This document shows, one piece after another, positions 18,221 to 27,216 of a DNA stretch of 44,697 nt. Both the position numbers and the translations under genes were made by a program. The DNA is from Candidatus Hopanoidivorans cymbastelae (lineage in GTDB: Bacteria; Actinomycetota; Acidimicrobiia; Acidimicrobiales; Hopanoidiivorantaceae), in the NCBI GenBank assembly GCA_028283145.1, contig JAPYNY010000087.1, forward strand, positions 1-44,697, in the 5' to 3' direction. Below the pieces are notes generated by a model. That model was not told the origin of the DNA. It was given only the letters and a program-made list of their open reading frames with translations, and searched no databases. Position 1 is the first letter of the stretch; each line of letters opens with the position of its first letter.

Positions 18221-18618
18221 GCGGCATGGGAAAACCCTTGATTCAGGCAACCGGTCGGCGCAAGCAAGCTGTTGCTAGGGTGCGATTCAGGCACGGAGAT
18301 GGCCAGATTGCCATCAACCAGCGGCCGCTAGATGAATACTTCGTTTCGGCTTCCTTGAGGTCTCAAGTGCTGGGCCCGCTTCAAGAAGTTGAACTTACCG
18401 AGCGATACAACATCGACGCCACCATAACGGGAGGCGGTTTTGCCGGCCAAGCCGGTGCATTGCGCCTAGGGATTGCTAGGGGTTTGGTGGAGCTAGACGA
18501 AGACCTGCGAGAGCCACTCAAGCGCAAGGGCATGCTCACGCGCGATTCTCGCAAAAAAGAATCCAAGAAATACGGCTTGAAGAAAGCCCGCAAAGCTCCT
18601 CAGTATTCAAAGAGGTAA
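18217..18618 (+). CDS. rpsI: 30S ribosomal protein S9
   Basis: The 133-residue product carries QATGRRKQAVARVRFRHGDG, TITGGGFAGQAGALRLGIAR and the C-terminal KKYGLKKARKAPQYSKR, whose basic end reaches the P-site tRNA. The GTG at 18217 overlaps the rplM stop by four bases; an ATG three codons later is also possible. It ends the ribosomal cluster. Confidence 0.97.
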   Translation: MSGMGKPLIQATGRRKQAVARVRFRHGDGQIAINQRPLDEYFVSASLRSQVLGPLQEVELTERYNIDATITGGGFAGQAGALRLGIARGLVELDEDLREPLKRKGMLTRDSRKKESKKYGLKKARKAPQYSKR

Positions 18619-18756
18619 GTTTTCGCAGCCATCAGGGGGGCCAGCAAGTTCAAGTTTCATGGGGTGGTGCCAGCCCGGCAGGACTTTTGCTGAAACAATC
18701 TAGACTGCCTGTGCCAGTTGGCGTTTCCAAGCGTGCAACACCTGTGTGTTATGTTT

Positions 18757-18780
18757 GTGCTATGACATAAGCACTTTTTT
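18757..18780 (+). terminator. Candidate terminator after rpsI
   Basis: GTGCT at 18757-18761 pairs with AGCAC at 18770-18774 around an eight-base loop and runs straight into six T residues. The stem has only five pairs, so this is a weak but correctly placed candidate about 140 bases downstream of rpsI. Confidence 0.4.
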
Positions 18781-18828
18781 CTGGCGTGTGAAACCAGTAC
18801 AATTTATGAAAGGACAGAAAAGTAAATC

Positions 18829-19080
18829 ATGCTTGTAGCAACGGTCACATGTGGCAGTGCCATTCCCGGTTTTCTGATCTGGTCTTTTGAGCACACCAGA
18901 CGTCACCTGCTGGAGTTAAGCAACCAGTTGGCGAAACTGGTCGAAGACGTCCAAGAATTTATAATCCGCTTTCACCAGGCGAACATCCGGATCGATGAGA
19001 CGAATAGGGACATTGATGATCTGCAGCGAGATCATAATGACATGCGCAGGCAACTCATTGAAATCGAGGCACGGTTTTAA
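18829..19080 (+). CDS. Small membrane-anchored coiled-coil protein, unknown
   Basis: I do not recognise this 83-residue product. It opens with a short hydrophobic stretch (residues 2-18, VATVTCGSAIPGFLIW), followed by a charged, regularly spaced helix rich in Glu, Asp, Arg and Ile from residue 24 to the end that looks like a coiled coil. The pattern suggests a small inner-membrane anchor with a cytoplasmic coil. GAAAGGA lies about 13 bases before ATG, which is long spacing. It lies alone between rpsI and glmM. It could be a chance reading frame, but its amphipathic pattern argues for coding. Confidence 0.5.
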   Translation: MLVATVTCGSAIPGFLIWSFEHTRRHLLELSNQLAKLVEDVQEFIIRFHQANIRIDETNRDIDDLQRDHNDMRRQLIEIEARF

Positions 19081-19139
19081 TGCACGGCACGTCGCTGTTG
19101 CCTTGGGTACCAGGCCTGAGGCAAAACACATCGTGCATT
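19079..19139 (+). promoter_or_regulatory. Nested hairpin upstream of glmM
   Basis: AATGCACG 19079-19086 pairs perfectly with CGTGCATT 19132-19139, and TTGCCT 19098-19103 with AGGCAA 19119-19124 nests inside. Only a TTT follows, so it is a poor terminator. It begins at the stop codon of the small coiled-coil gene and ends 90 bases before glmM. It may terminate the upstream gene or act as a leader element. Confidence 0.4.
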
Positions 19140-19229
19140 TAACAAAAGCCGTCATAGCTGAGCCGCTGAAGTTGACTTGTTGAGCACTTTCCGACTGTCC
19201 TTGTTTCAGACCAGTGCGGAGTCGGCGAC

Positions 19230-20240
19230 ATGAAGGAGCCGCTGGTTAGCTTTGGCACAGATGGGCTGCGTGGGCGCGTGCCGGAAGAGCTTGACTTTGC
19301 AGACGCAATAGCCTTCGGCTATACCATCGCAACCAAATGGCAAACAGGCACAGTTATAGGTTTTGATTCTAGGCAATCCAGCCCTCAATTAGCTGAGGGC
19401 ATTCGCCTGGGATTCCTGGCAGCCCAAAAAAAGGCGCCTGCGTCATGTCTTTGGCTGGGAGTGGCTCCGACTCCTGCGGTTGCCCATTTGGCTAAGTCAA
19501 GAGGCTCTACCGGTGTGGTTGTTACTGCTTCACACAACCCGCATCCAGACAACGGCTTGAAGGTGTTTGACCCAACCGGGCTGAAGCCCAGCCAAGCCGT
19601 TGAGGATGAGTTGTCACGCATCATCACAAAGGCTCACACAAGCGGCTTGGTTGAAGCTGCCATGCCTGATGGAAGTCTCCTGGATGGAGACGACATGCTT
19701 GCCATCTTGACCAGCAGTTATCTCCAGGCAAAAAAGCTGGTTGACAAAAGAGTTGTCATCACGCCGATGGCCAACTTGGGCCTGCGCTTAAAACTAAAGG
19801 ACTGGGGTGTCGCAATGGTGGAAGTTCCAGTGGGCGACCGCAATGTGCAGCACAAATTGTTGCAAGGCGGCTGGGTTTTAGGCGGTGAGCAGTCGGGTCA
19901 CATCATCATGCCACAACATGCCCACACAGGAGATGGTCTGCTGACAGCCCTGCATGTGCTTGACGTTATTTGGCGTAATCAGGAGATTTGGCCGGTGTTT
20001 GAGAAAGTCCCGCAGATTCTGATCAACCTAGAGACCAACTTGGAGCCTCAAGAGATAGCCCAGCGGATGTCTCCGGAAATGGAGCTTTGGCAGCAAGAAG
20101 ACAATTACGAAATGAGGGTTTTGGTGAGGGCTTCAGGCACCGAGAGAGTGCTTCGGATAATGGTGGAAGCCCAAAGCCAAGATTTACTGGATGATATTTC
20201 CAAGGAGCTTGTTGCGCTGGCCCAAAGCTTGGATAAATAG
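19230..20240 (+). CDS. glmM: Phosphoglucosamine mutase GlmM homologue lacking the metal-loop segment
   Basis: GlmM converts glucosamine-6-phosphate to glucosamine-1-phosphate on the way to UDP-GlcNAc. Visible motifs are SFGTDGLRGRVPEEL, the phosphoserine loop VVVTASHNPHPDNGLKVF (Ser101), LGGEQSGHII (around 218-226) and the phosphate-binding RASGTER (300-306). Family members have about 445 residues; this has 336. The missing part lies between residues 135 and 150, where the text passes from the end of domain 1 straight into PDGSLLDGDD. About 105 residues, including the DGDxDR magnesium loop, are absent. The deletion is in frame. It lies 54 bases before glmS. Confidence 0.8.
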   Translation: MKEPLVSFGTDGLRGRVPEELDFADAIAFGYTIATKWQTGTVIGFDSRQSSPQLAEGIRLGFLAAQKKAPASCLWLGVAPTPAVAHLAKSRGSTGVVVTASHNPHPDNGLKVFDPTGLKPSQAVEDELSRIITKAHTSGLVEAAMPDGSLLDGDDMLAILTSSYLQAKKLVDKRVVITPMANLGLRLKLKDWGVAMVEVPVGDRNVQHKLLQGGWVLGGEQSGHIIMPQHAHTGDGLLTALHVLDVIWRNQEIWPVFEKVPQILINLETNLEPQEIAQRMSPEMELWQQEDNYEMRVLVRASGTERVLRIMVEAQSQDLLDDISKELVALAQSLDK

Positions 20241-20294
20241 CTTTAGGCCAGGCTTAGACCTTGGAAGTCTGTCTGAAAAACTAGAATTAAAACG

Positions 20295-23200
20295 ATGTGC
20301 GGCATATTTGCTCAGATTCGCCGCTCTGCAAACCTGCGCCCGCCAGACCTCAAACAGGTTAGCCAACTTCTCCAGGGGGTAGTTGAGCAGCTACAACAGT
20401 TGTCAGACGATGCAAACGCCTTGGACGCCGACTTGCTTCAAGAATCTGTTGAGTTGGCACGAGCCGCCGACTTGGCGCAGCAGGCAAATTTGCTTTTGTC
20501 GGGGTTGGCCGGTTTCACAGCCTTAGCTAATAATGCCGAGCTAGCAGCAGAGCTATCGGCCGGGCTGAGTCAAGCTGAGAACCTAATTCCTGCTGCACTT
20601 GAAAACCCCCAGTTGCTGGACGCCCTATGGAGTATTCGCCATGACCGACTGCAAACAGCCAATAAAGCGCTGAAGCTGCTGGGCAACTCCTCACAGAGCA
20701 ACACATTGCAGTGCTTGTCAGAATTTCAACTAGGGGCGGCTTTGTCGATTCAAACAGCCCTATCAGCGTTGGACCGCCTGGAAGTCAGAGGCAGAGATTC
20801 CGCCGGGCTGAGCATAATTTTGCCTAGGTTGGAGACGGGGCAGCTCCCAACCAGTTTGTTCAGTCGCCAATATGACGATCAATTCACCAATGGCAGCGTG
20901 CGTTTTAGCGCGGAGGCGGGTTCCCGCAGCACGCCAGCACGTTTGCAGGCGGATTTAGCGACTGTCTGTTTTACCTATAAAGTTGCGGCCACCATCGGAA
21001 AACTGGGGGACAACTCCCAAGCTCTGTATCGTGCCATATCCGCAGATTCGGACTTGCGTGAGTGCCTGGCCATAGCACAAGAGCATGCTTTAGTGTTGGC
21101 TCATACCCGCTGGGCCAGCTTAGGTGAAATTTCCCAAGCCAATGCTCATCCCCTAGATTCAACCTCCGCAAGTGGTCGGCCCGCCGAAGCGGGCATATCT
21201 CGTCCTTTGGTGATAGCAGCGGTCAACGGCGATATAGACAATCACAGCGAGCTTTTGGCTAACCATGATCTGGCATTCCCGACAGGGGTCACAACCGACT
21301 CAAAAGTTGTGCCGCTACTCATCTCCAAATCAGCCCACAACTCAGACAACTTGGCTCAGGCTTTTGCAACAGCGGTAGAGCAGTTTGAAGGCTCGGCGGC
21401 GTTGGCGGCTTGCTCACTGGACAATCCTGACAAGCTTTTGCTTTCCGTGTTTGGCAGCGGGCAATCGCTTTATGTGGGTCTGGCGGATGACAGTTTTGTG
21501 GTGGCTAGCGAACCTTATGGAATTTTGGAGCAAACCAATAAATACATCAGGCTTGGTGGTGGAAAAGATACGGTCAAACACGCCAGCGAAGCAGTCATGC
21601 TTTCAACTGAAAACGCTGGCAAAACTGAAGGCATAGCAAACCTTGGCAGCAACCGCACAGTATCTGAAATCATCACAGCTGAAATAACCACGCGGGATGT
21701 AACCCGCGGCAAACACGCGCACTATCTTCTAAAGGAGATATCACAGTCGCCGCTGTCAGTCAGCAAAACACTTCAAAGCCAAGTCAGCCCAGAAAATGTA
21801 CTTGCTGAACTCTTTCAAGGTGGCAAGGTTGAAAAAATCGTGGCTATCGGTCAAGGCACAGCTGCCATAGCAGCCAAAGCTTTTGCCGAAATATGCTATG
21901 ACGAAATCCAGGCACTCAGCAAAGCTGGCGCAAGCTTTGAAACAAGCGGCGTGCCATTTCCAAGTGGTATGTCTTCTTCGGGTGATGCGCCTGCCCAGGG
22001 CAGGGTGCCTTTTCCACACCGTGCATCTCTTCCAGAGGTAAGCGCCATGGCAGCCTCTGAGTTATCGGGTTTTGCCATGGAATCAAACATGTCAAACCAC
22101 GTAATCGTGGCTATCAGCCAGTCGGGTACTACAACCGACACCAACCGCACTGTTGACTTGCTTCAATCCAGAGGCGCCACTGTAGTCGCAATCGTCAACC
22201 GACGCAACAGCGATTTATCGCATAAAGCTGACTGTGTCCTGTACACCTCAGATGGCCGCGACATTGAGATGAGTGTGGCGTCCACCAAGGCGTTTTATTC
22301 ACAGGTAACAGCCGGTTCTTTGTTGGCCTTTCAGATGGTTGATCATCTTGCGGCCAAGTTGCTGGCGCAAGATAAACAAGGCACCTGGCAGCATCGGCGC
22401 GAGCAAAAACTCAAAGCCCTGGCTACCTTGCCAAGCACTTTGGCCACTCTGTTGGAAAGACGCGAGAAGATTGGCCAAACAGCTCGCACAGTCACAACCC
22501 AGCGCAGGGACTTGGCTGTAGTAGGCAGCGGCCGCGACCGAATTGCAGCCCAAGAGGTGCGCATCAAGCTTTCTGAACTCTGCTACAAGTCTGTGTCGGT
22601 TGATTCCATAGAAGACAAAAAACACATTGACTTGTCATCTGAACCGCTTATTCTGGTGTGCGCAGCGGGTATTGAGGGGTCAAATGTAGAAGACATCTTC
22701 AAGGAAGTTTCCATTTACTGCGCCCACAGAGCTTGCCCGGTGGTCTTCGTTGCTGACGGAATTAAATTTTCAGCCCCTAAGGGAGCCCATGTAATATCGG
22801 TGCCGGTGGCGGGCCCCGAGCTGGGCTTTGTGTCCTCAGCGATGGCCGGTCACTTATTTGCCTATGAAGCGGCGTTAACGATTGATGCCTTGGCAGACCC
22901 ATTGCGCGAAACCAAGCTGACAATTGAGCAGGCCTTGGCAGATATGCAATCACTTTCGGATTTGTCCACAACCGAAAGCAACCCTGCAGAGGTGTTAGCC
23001 AAAATGGCCAAACACTGGGAAGAGACGCACGAACCCATCTCAGCCCAAGGGAAAATCTATGCTGACGGCCTAGCCGAGCAGCGTTATGACGGTTATGTGG
23101 ACGCCAGCTTGGCTGTTGAACTCTCATCTTTATATAAATACTCAGGGGGTCTGACAAGCTTGTCCAGTTTTCAGCAGGAGTTTGGTTCTGTGGGCACCCC

Positions 23201-23873
23201 TGAAAAGGTGTGGCAGAGATTTTCAACTGCCTTGGCTGAAGGCATAGAAGCTCTGACACGGCCCATAGATGCCATCCGTCACCAAGCCAAAACCGTGACA
23301 GTTGGCATTACCCGCACAGACGAGGCTTTGGCTGCTTCACCGCTGGTGGTTGAGGTTTTGGCAGCCGGCGCTTCCCGGGAGGCCCTCACCTATGAAACAC
23401 TGCGGGAACTCTCGGCGCTGGCTTTGACGGTGGAGGAGACCAGCGGTCATACTCGCTATTTGCTGAGGGACGGCAAGCTGGCCATTACTAGTCGTTCCGG
23501 TGTGTCTGAGGGCATCAAATCCCAGGTTGACACCGACCCTGATTTGAGGGGGACTAAGCACAGAGTTATGGTGGAGCAGCGAGTTTTTCTCACCTGTGGC
23601 CGAAGAGACAAGCGAACTATCATCTTGGTGCCAGAAGTGCTTAACTCTCAGACCACAGCCATCACACTGCTCCACGTCAAACTGCGAGACTACCTGCCAG
23701 CGCAGGAGGCGGTTGCTGCCTTGAAGGGTTACCGAGACCGCTATGAGGCTCTTTGGGGTGCTGTCACAGAAACTGAAAAGAATTTTGACGTCAGCCATCT
23801 GGAGACAATTTCGGTGGAAGACCTCTTTATGGAGCCAATTGTGACTCTTTCTGAACGTTGGCGGGACAGCTGA
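20295..23873 (+). CDS. glmS: Giant GlmS-like glutamine--fructose-6-phosphate aminotransferase
   Basis: GlmS makes glucosamine-6-phosphate from fructose-6-phosphate and glutamine. Cys2 (MCGIFAQI) is the glutaminase nucleophile, with LEVRGRDSAGLS at 162-173, HTRWASLG at 270-277 and NGDIDNHSEL near 311. Two sugar-isomerase domains follow: IGQGTAAIAA at 518, SQSGTTTDTNRTV near 608, VASTKAFYSQV near 661, then VVGSGRDRIAAQEV near 742. RHQAKTVTVG near 995 matches the usual AKSVTVE end with the catalytic lysine. The product is 1192 residues, about twice normal: roughly 135 extra helical residues after Cys2, about 60 more before HTRWAS, an insertion around 880-990, and about 190 residues after the lysine. 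Confidence 0.85.
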   Translation: MCGIFAQIRRSANLRPPDLKQVSQLLQGVVEQLQQLSDDANALDADLLQESVELARAADLAQQANLLLSGLAGFTALANNAELAAELSAGLSQAENLIPAALENPQLLDALWSIRHDRLQTANKALKLLGNSSQSNTLQCLSEFQLGAALSIQTALSALDRLEVRGRDSAGLSIILPRLETGQLPTSLFSRQYDDQFTNGSVRFSAEAGSRSTPARLQADLATVCFTYKVAATIGKLGDNSQALYRAISADSDLRECLAIAQEHALVLAHTRWASLGEISQANAHPLDSTSASGRPAEAGISRPLVIAAVNGDIDNHSELLANHDLAFPTGVTTDSKVVPLLISKSAHNSDNLAQAFATAVEQFEGSAALAACSLDNPDKLLLSVFGSGQSLYVGLADDSFVVASEPYGILEQTNKYIRLGGGKDTVKHASEAVMLSTENAGKTEGIANLGSNRTVSEIITAEITTRDVTRGKHAHYLLKEISQSPLSVSKTLQSQVSPENVLAELFQGGKVEKIVAIGQGTAAIAAKAFAEICYDEIQALSKAGASFETSGVPFPSGMSSSGDAPAQGRVPFPHRASLPEVSAMAASELSGFAMESNMSNHVIVAISQSGTTTDTNRTVDLLQSRGATVVAIVNRRNSDLSHKADCVLYTSDGRDIEMSVASTKAFYSQVTAGSLLAFQMVDHLAAKLLAQDKQGTWQHRREQKLKALATLPSTLATLLERREKIGQTARTVTTQRRDLAVVGSGRDRIAAQEVRIKLSELCYKSVSVDSIEDKKHIDLSSEPLILVCAAGIEGSNVEDIFKEVSIYCAHRACPVVFVADGIKFSAPKGAHVISVPVAGPELGFVSSAMAGHLFAYEAALTIDALADPLRETKLTIEQALADMQSLSDLSTTESNPAEVLAKMAKHWEETHEPISAQGKIYADGLAEQRYDGYVDASLAVELSSLYKYSGGLTSLSSFQQEFGSVGTPEKVWQRFSTALAEGIEALTRPIDAIRHQAKTVTVGITRTDEALAASPLVVEVLAAGASREALTYETLRELSALALTVEETSGHTRYLLRDGKLAITSRSGVSEGIKSQVDTDPDLRGTKHRVMVEQRVFLTCGRRDKRTIILVPEVLNSQTTAITLLHVKLRDYLPAQEAVAALKGYRDRYEALWGAVTETEKNFDVSHLETISVEDLFMEPIVTLSERWRDS

Positions 23874-23956
23874 AAGTTGTGAGCATAGCAGTGGCTGAAA
23901 AAGAGCACGATGAACCCCAACAGCAAAGGACAGGGGCAAAAACTAGGAGGCAGTTC

Positions 23957-24325
23957 ATGCTGTGCCTTGGGACAGATGTAGTGGCCATAGACCGGTTCAG
24001 GTTGGCGTTGCAGCGCACTCCTTCAATCCGTGGACGACTTTTTACCCAAGCTGAGCAAAACTATGCTGACTCACATTCCGACCCTGCGCCAGTCCTGGCG
24101 GCCCGCTTTGCCGCCAAAGAAGCTGTCATGAAGGCTCTTCAGGCAGGCATCGGAAGTCTAAAATTCAAAGACATTGAAATTCAGCGAAATTCCACAGGGG
24201 CACCTGAAGTTGTATTGCACGGCTCAGCTCTTGGGGCACAAGCGCAAGTAGGCGTGATGAACTGGCTTGTGAGCCTGTCGCACACGCAGGAGGTTGCCTT
24301 GGCGGTTGTGATTGGACAAGCTTGA
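23957..24325 (+). CDS. acpS: Holo-[acyl-carrier-protein] synthase
   Basis: AcpS transfers 4'-phosphopantetheine from coenzyme A to acyl carrier protein. The start MLCLGTDVVAIDRFRLALQR has the metal-binding aspartate, and RFAAKEAVMKALQAGIG has the catalytic FxxKEA segment. The length of 122 residues is normal. A perfect AGGAGG at 23945-23950 stands six bases before the ATG at 23957, which decides the start over a longer frame from 23858 that overlaps the end of glmS. Confidence 0.95.
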   Translation: MLCLGTDVVAIDRFRLALQRTPSIRGRLFTQAEQNYADSHSDPAPVLAARFAAKEAVMKALQAGIGSLKFKDIEIQRNSTGAPEVVLHGSALGAQAQVGVMNWLVSLSHTQEVALAVVIGQA

Positions 24326-24331
24326 AGTGCC

Positions 24332-25888
24332 ATGAGGGTTTCGGATATGGGTGTGGCGGTCGTGACGCCAGAGGAGATGGCAGACATAGATCAGGCTGCC
24401 CTGGCTGGACTTCAAGCTCAGCACAACTGCTCAGCCGAACAAGCTTTGGCAAGCCTCATTGAGCGAGCCGGAGAAGCCACAGCTAAAGTTGCTAGCCAAA
24501 TGCTGGGCCACTGCTACGGCAAAAGAGTTTTGGTGCTGGTGGGCAAAGGCAACAACGGCAATGACGGCAGGTCGGCAGCTAGGCGGCTTGGACAATGGGG
24601 AGCTCAGGTGGTATTTGTGGATGCTGTCACAGGTGGAAAAGACAAAGCCTCCACCAGCCAAGCCGACACGACAACTCAGGCAGGCAAACTTGATTTTGAT
24701 TTGATTGTTGATGCTGCCTATGGCACGGGTCTGTCTCGTCCCCACGTCTTGCCGCCCGGCCTAGCTGACTTGTCTGGGCACCTGCCCACCCTGGCTGTCG
24801 ATATCCCTTCAGGAGTTCACGGCGTTACAGGGGAGGTGTTGGGGGAAGCCCTCAAAGCCGACGTAACGATTACTTTTGGCGCCATAAAGCCCGGTCAGCT
24901 TTTGGGGGCAGGCAAAGAGCTTTGCGGTGAGTTGAAAGTGGCCCATATTGGTCTGAATGTTTCCTCAGCCAAGACTCATTTGCTCACAGCTCAAGATCTT
25001 GCAGCCTCACTTCCCCGACGCAGCCCTCAAGCTCATAAATGGAATGCAGCCTGCTGGTTGGTGGGAGGTTCGCCTGGCATGTCTGGAGCTTTAGCACTTG
25101 CAGCTCGCGCTGCCTACAGAGCGGGGGCGGGTTATGTGAGGGTCAGCACCCCTGGCGTGAAAGCTGCAATGCTTGGAGCACAGGGCTTGTTGCCGCTTGA
25201 GGCAGTGGAGTCCGCTCTGCCTGAAACACAGTGGGCACCTCCCATGAAACAAGAGTTGAGCCAGTCGGCAAGATTTCATTCAGCAGTGGTTGGCCCTGGG
25301 TTGGCACCTACGAAAGTTGCCAAGGATAACCTTGCTGTGCTGCTGGACTGGTTTGTGGACAAGATGCCCGGTGACGACTCAGACAATGACGCCTCAAATA
25401 ATCCTGACGATTCCCCAGCCAAGGGTTTGAAAACGCTGATTTTAGACGGTGGAGCGCTTGAAGCTTTGAGTCGCAACCCCGCTCATCGTTTCAACCCGAA
25501 TGTTGTCCTCACGCCACATGACAAAGAGTATGAATATCTCACAGGGCAGCGCCCCGGCAAAGACCGCCTGGAAGCTTGTCGCAAGTTAGCCCAAGACACC
25601 AGCGCTGTTGTGCTGCTCAAAGGGGCTACAACGGTGGTGGCCCACCCCAATGGTCAAGCTTTGCTGAATTCTGCTGGTGATGAACGTCTTGCCACCGCCG
25701 GCACCGGTGACGTTCTAGCTGGCGTCATAGGCGCTTTGACAGCCCAAGGCTTGAATGCTTTTGCGGCTGCTGGTCTAGCGGCCCAACTTCACGGCCAGGC
25801 TAGCCAACTAGGAGCAACGCACGGGTTGGTCGCTGGCGATTTACCGGATTTGTTATCACAAGTTTACAGCCGTGCTGTCGCGGTCTAG
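24332..25888 (+). CDS. nnr: Bifunctional NAD(P)H-hydrate epimerase and dehydratase
   Basis: This enzyme repairs hydrated NAD(P)H. The N-terminal YjeF-like epimerase domain (about 1-215) has the VLVGKGNNGNDGRSAARRLG loop and VDAAYGTGLSRP. The C-terminal ribokinase-like dehydratase domain has HKWNAACWLVGGSPGMSGA, YRAGAGYVRVSTPG, NVVLTPHDKEYEYLTGQ and GTGDVLAGVIGALTAQG. At 518 residues it has full fusion length. An acidic insertion (DDSDNDASNNPDD, around 350) interrupts the second domain. It starts six bases after acpS, a common pairing. Confidence 0.93.
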   Translation: MRVSDMGVAVVTPEEMADIDQAALAGLQAQHNCSAEQALASLIERAGEATAKVASQMLGHCYGKRVLVLVGKGNNGNDGRSAARRLGQWGAQVVFVDAVTGGKDKASTSQADTTTQAGKLDFDLIVDAAYGTGLSRPHVLPPGLADLSGHLPTLAVDIPSGVHGVTGEVLGEALKADVTITFGAIKPGQLLGAGKELCGELKVAHIGLNVSSAKTHLLTAQDLAASLPRRSPQAHKWNAACWLVGGSPGMSGALALAARAAYRAGAGYVRVSTPGVKAAMLGAQGLLPLEAVESALPETQWAPPMKQELSQSARFHSAVVGPGLAPTKVAKDNLAVLLDWFVDKMPGDDSDNDASNNPDDSPAKGLKTLILDGGALEALSRNPAHRFNPNVVLTPHDKEYEYLTGQRPGKDRLEACRKLAQDTSAVVLLKGATTVVAHPNGQALLNSAGDERLATAGTGDVLAGVIGALTAQGLNAFAAAGLAAQLHGQASQLGATHGLVAGDLPDLLSQVYSRAVAV

Positions 25889-25931
25889 CAATGTTTGTCT
25901 AGTAATCTCTGTCTAATATCGCCAAAGCCCT

Positions 25932-27104
25932 ATGCGACCCACCAGCGCCCAAATTGATCTGAGCGCATTAGCTCATAATGTTGCCTTGCTGGCCGAGCTC
26001 GCAGCTCCTGCGCAGCTTTGTGTGGTGGTTAAAGCTGATGGCTACGGGCACGGAGCTCTGCCTGTAGCTCGCACAGCCGTCGCGGCTGGCGCAACCTGGC
26101 TGGCTGTGGCTCTGATAGAAGAGGGGATGGAATTGCGGCAGGGAGGCATTGAAGCGCCAATCTTGTTGTTGTCAGAGCCACGCCCGCGCGAGATGGTTGA
26201 GGTCATAGCGCACCAATTGCGCCCCACAATCTATTCCCCCGCAGGGGCTGCAGCCGTAACCGCAGCTGCGACAAGTCAGAGTATGCCAGTTCACCTAAAA
26301 GTTGATACTGGCATGCACAGGGTTGGGGCTACCCCTGCCGATGCTCTGAAACTAGCCCAAGTCCTGGAAGATAAACCTGAAGTTGAGCTTGAGGGTGTCT
26401 GGACTCACTGTGCCACAGCAGATGAACTGGACAACCCATTTACCGACATTCAAATCAGCCGCTTTGAAGAGTTCTTAGCAGTTTTGAGCCAGCATGGTAT
26501 TTGTCCTAAACTCAGGCATGCAGCTAACTCAGCTACTTTTCTGACTCGGAAACATGGACATTTTGACTTAGTCCGAGTAGGTCTGGCCGTCTATGGGATT
26601 TCACCTCTGAAGCAAACCCCTGAAGCCCAAATCCCCAAAGTCGCCCGAGAAATAGTTCCTCAACTACGTCCTGTGATGCAGTTATGCTCTCAAGTTTCGT
26701 TTGTAAAGGAAGTGTCGGCTGGTGCAGGTGTTTCCTACGGGCAGCTGCATCATTTTGACACCCCTGCAGTTGTGGCGACGATCCCAATCGGTTACGCTGA
26801 CGGCGTAAGGCGGGACTTTGGGCTCAAGGGTGGGGAAGTTCTAATTGGTGGCCAGCGAAACCGGGTGGTTGGAGCTGTAACCATGGATCAACTAATGGTG
26901 GAAGTTCCAAAGCCCGACTGCCCTGAAGGTGCTCCAGAAACTGGCTCGTCAAATTATGAAGTTCAGCCTGGTGATGAAGTTATGTTAATTGGAGAACAAG
27001 GGGATGAAGAGATCACAGCTTCTGAAGTAGCCCAATGGGTTGACACAATCCCCTACGAAATAATCTGCGATATTGGCAAGCGAGTCCGCCGGGAGTATAT
27101 TTAG
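25932..27104 (+). CDS. alr: Alanine racemase
   Basis: Alr makes D-alanine for peptidoglycan using pyridoxal phosphate. The cofactor lysine is in VVVKADGYGHGALPVA (Lys34). LKVDTGMHRVG, VWTHCATADE, AGVSYGQLHHFDTPA with the second catalytic tyrosine, and IPIGYADGVRRDF follow. The length of 390 residues is typical. It follows nnr by 43 bases, and acpS-nnr-alr is a recurrent actinobacterial order. With glmM and glmS upstream it makes a cell-wall precursor block. Confidence 0.96.
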   Translation: MRPTSAQIDLSALAHNVALLAELAAPAQLCVVVKADGYGHGALPVARTAVAAGATWLAVALIEEGMELRQGGIEAPILLLSEPRPREMVEVIAHQLRPTIYSPAGAAAVTAAATSQSMPVHLKVDTGMHRVGATPADALKLAQVLEDKPEVELEGVWTHCATADELDNPFTDIQISRFEEFLAVLSQHGICPKLRHAANSATFLTRKHGHFDLVRVGLAVYGISPLKQTPEAQIPKVAREIVPQLRPVMQLCSQVSFVKEVSAGAGVSYGQLHHFDTPAVVATIPIGYADGVRRDFGLKGGEVLIGGQRNRVVGAVTMDQLMVEVPKPDCPEGAPETGSSNYEVQPGDEVMLIGEQGDEEITASEVAQWVDTIPYEIICDIGKRVRREYI

Positions 27105-27216
27105 TTTTGCGAGTGGGGGCTTTGCCAGTTTAGGCGGGGGCAGGGGTGCCAACGATAGGAGGGGTGCCAGCCCGCCAGCCGAAGGTGTCTCTGCCCGCAA
27201 GTCCCTGAGGCGAGGC

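Noticed and set aside
20241..20294. glmS ribozyme or riboswitch before glmS
   Set aside because: Only 54 bases separate glmM and glmS, too short for the known ribozyme, and its core sequence is not seen.
22777..23259. 160-residue minus-strand open frame inside glmS
   Set aside because: It is antisense to conserved GlmS coding sequence, with no ribosome site and no family features.
27105..27216. Terminator between convergent alr and amidohydrolase genes
   Set aside because: GGGGTGCCA repeats are present, but I could not draw a convincing stem followed by T residues on either strand.
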